Assembly: GCA_964492615.1 (NCBI GenBank)
Contig: CAZBKZ010000043.1
Span: 1-20,405 of the forward strand
Direction: 5' to 3'
From: JAABTH01 sp964492615
GTDB taxonomy: Bacteria > Bacillota > Dethiobacteria > DTU022
DNA length: 20,405 bases
The notes beneath the pieces are model-generated. The model did no database searches, was not told the DNA's origin, and worked only from the letters and a program-made list of their open reading frames with translations. Numbering within the stretch: position 1 is the stretch's first letter; each line of letters begins with the position of its first letter. Positions 20,401-20,405 of this stretch are shown here, in pieces. A program made the translations under genes and the position numbers.

Positions 20401-20405
20401 TATGG

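Overview
The window looks like the chromosome of an anaerobic clostridial Firmicute. It has strong AGGAGG-type ribosome binding sites, TTG/GTG starts, sigma-A promoters, a greA-lysS pair, an acyl-CoA-dehydratase-type activase, a DUF3798 lipoprotein and a small HTH gene paired with a 'quinate 5-dehydrogenase'-annotated gene. No phage, insertion sequence or CRISPR array is visible.

Left (1-2660): an ArsR-controlled metalloid/thiol stress module in two converging arms. The + arm is an ArsP/COG0701-type permease. The - arm is arsR, a tiny CPKC thioredoxin and an AhpD-like protein. Both arms start from near-identical promoters (TTGCC(A/T)-17-TA(C/A)TAT) with related AT-rich dyads over the start site, so one ArsR probably controls both. 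Next come a Cys-rich YgbA-family protein, a hotdog acyl-CoA thioesterase and tRNA-Pro(CGG), all on the - strand. Positions 3783-4349 hold a perfect-consensus promoter and two overlapping tiny membrane-protein genes.

Centre (4350-15397): the most interesting region, about 11 kb on the + strand. It encodes a DUF2229-type protein, an ATP-dependent activase with the two cluster cysteines, an M24 peptidase, a DUF3798 lipoprotein, a tandem-ATPase ABC protein, two permeases, an M20 hydrolase and a second protein related to the DUF2229-type one. My inference is that the importer captures an amide- or peptide-like compound, the two cytosolic metallohydrolases trim it, and the activase plus two flanking Cys-rich proteins form an ATP-driven low-potential electron-transfer system. 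No canonical 2-hydroxyacyl-CoA dehydratase subunit pair is present, so the reaction is unknown.

Right (15485-20405): after a strong terminator come dusB, an HTH regulator with a 'quinate 5-dehydrogenase'-like partner, and greA-lysS. The last pair is driven by a second perfect-consensus promoter with a long leader that can fold into three hairpins.

Promoter, operator and hairpin calls were read by eye. Family names come from remembered motifs, not database searches.
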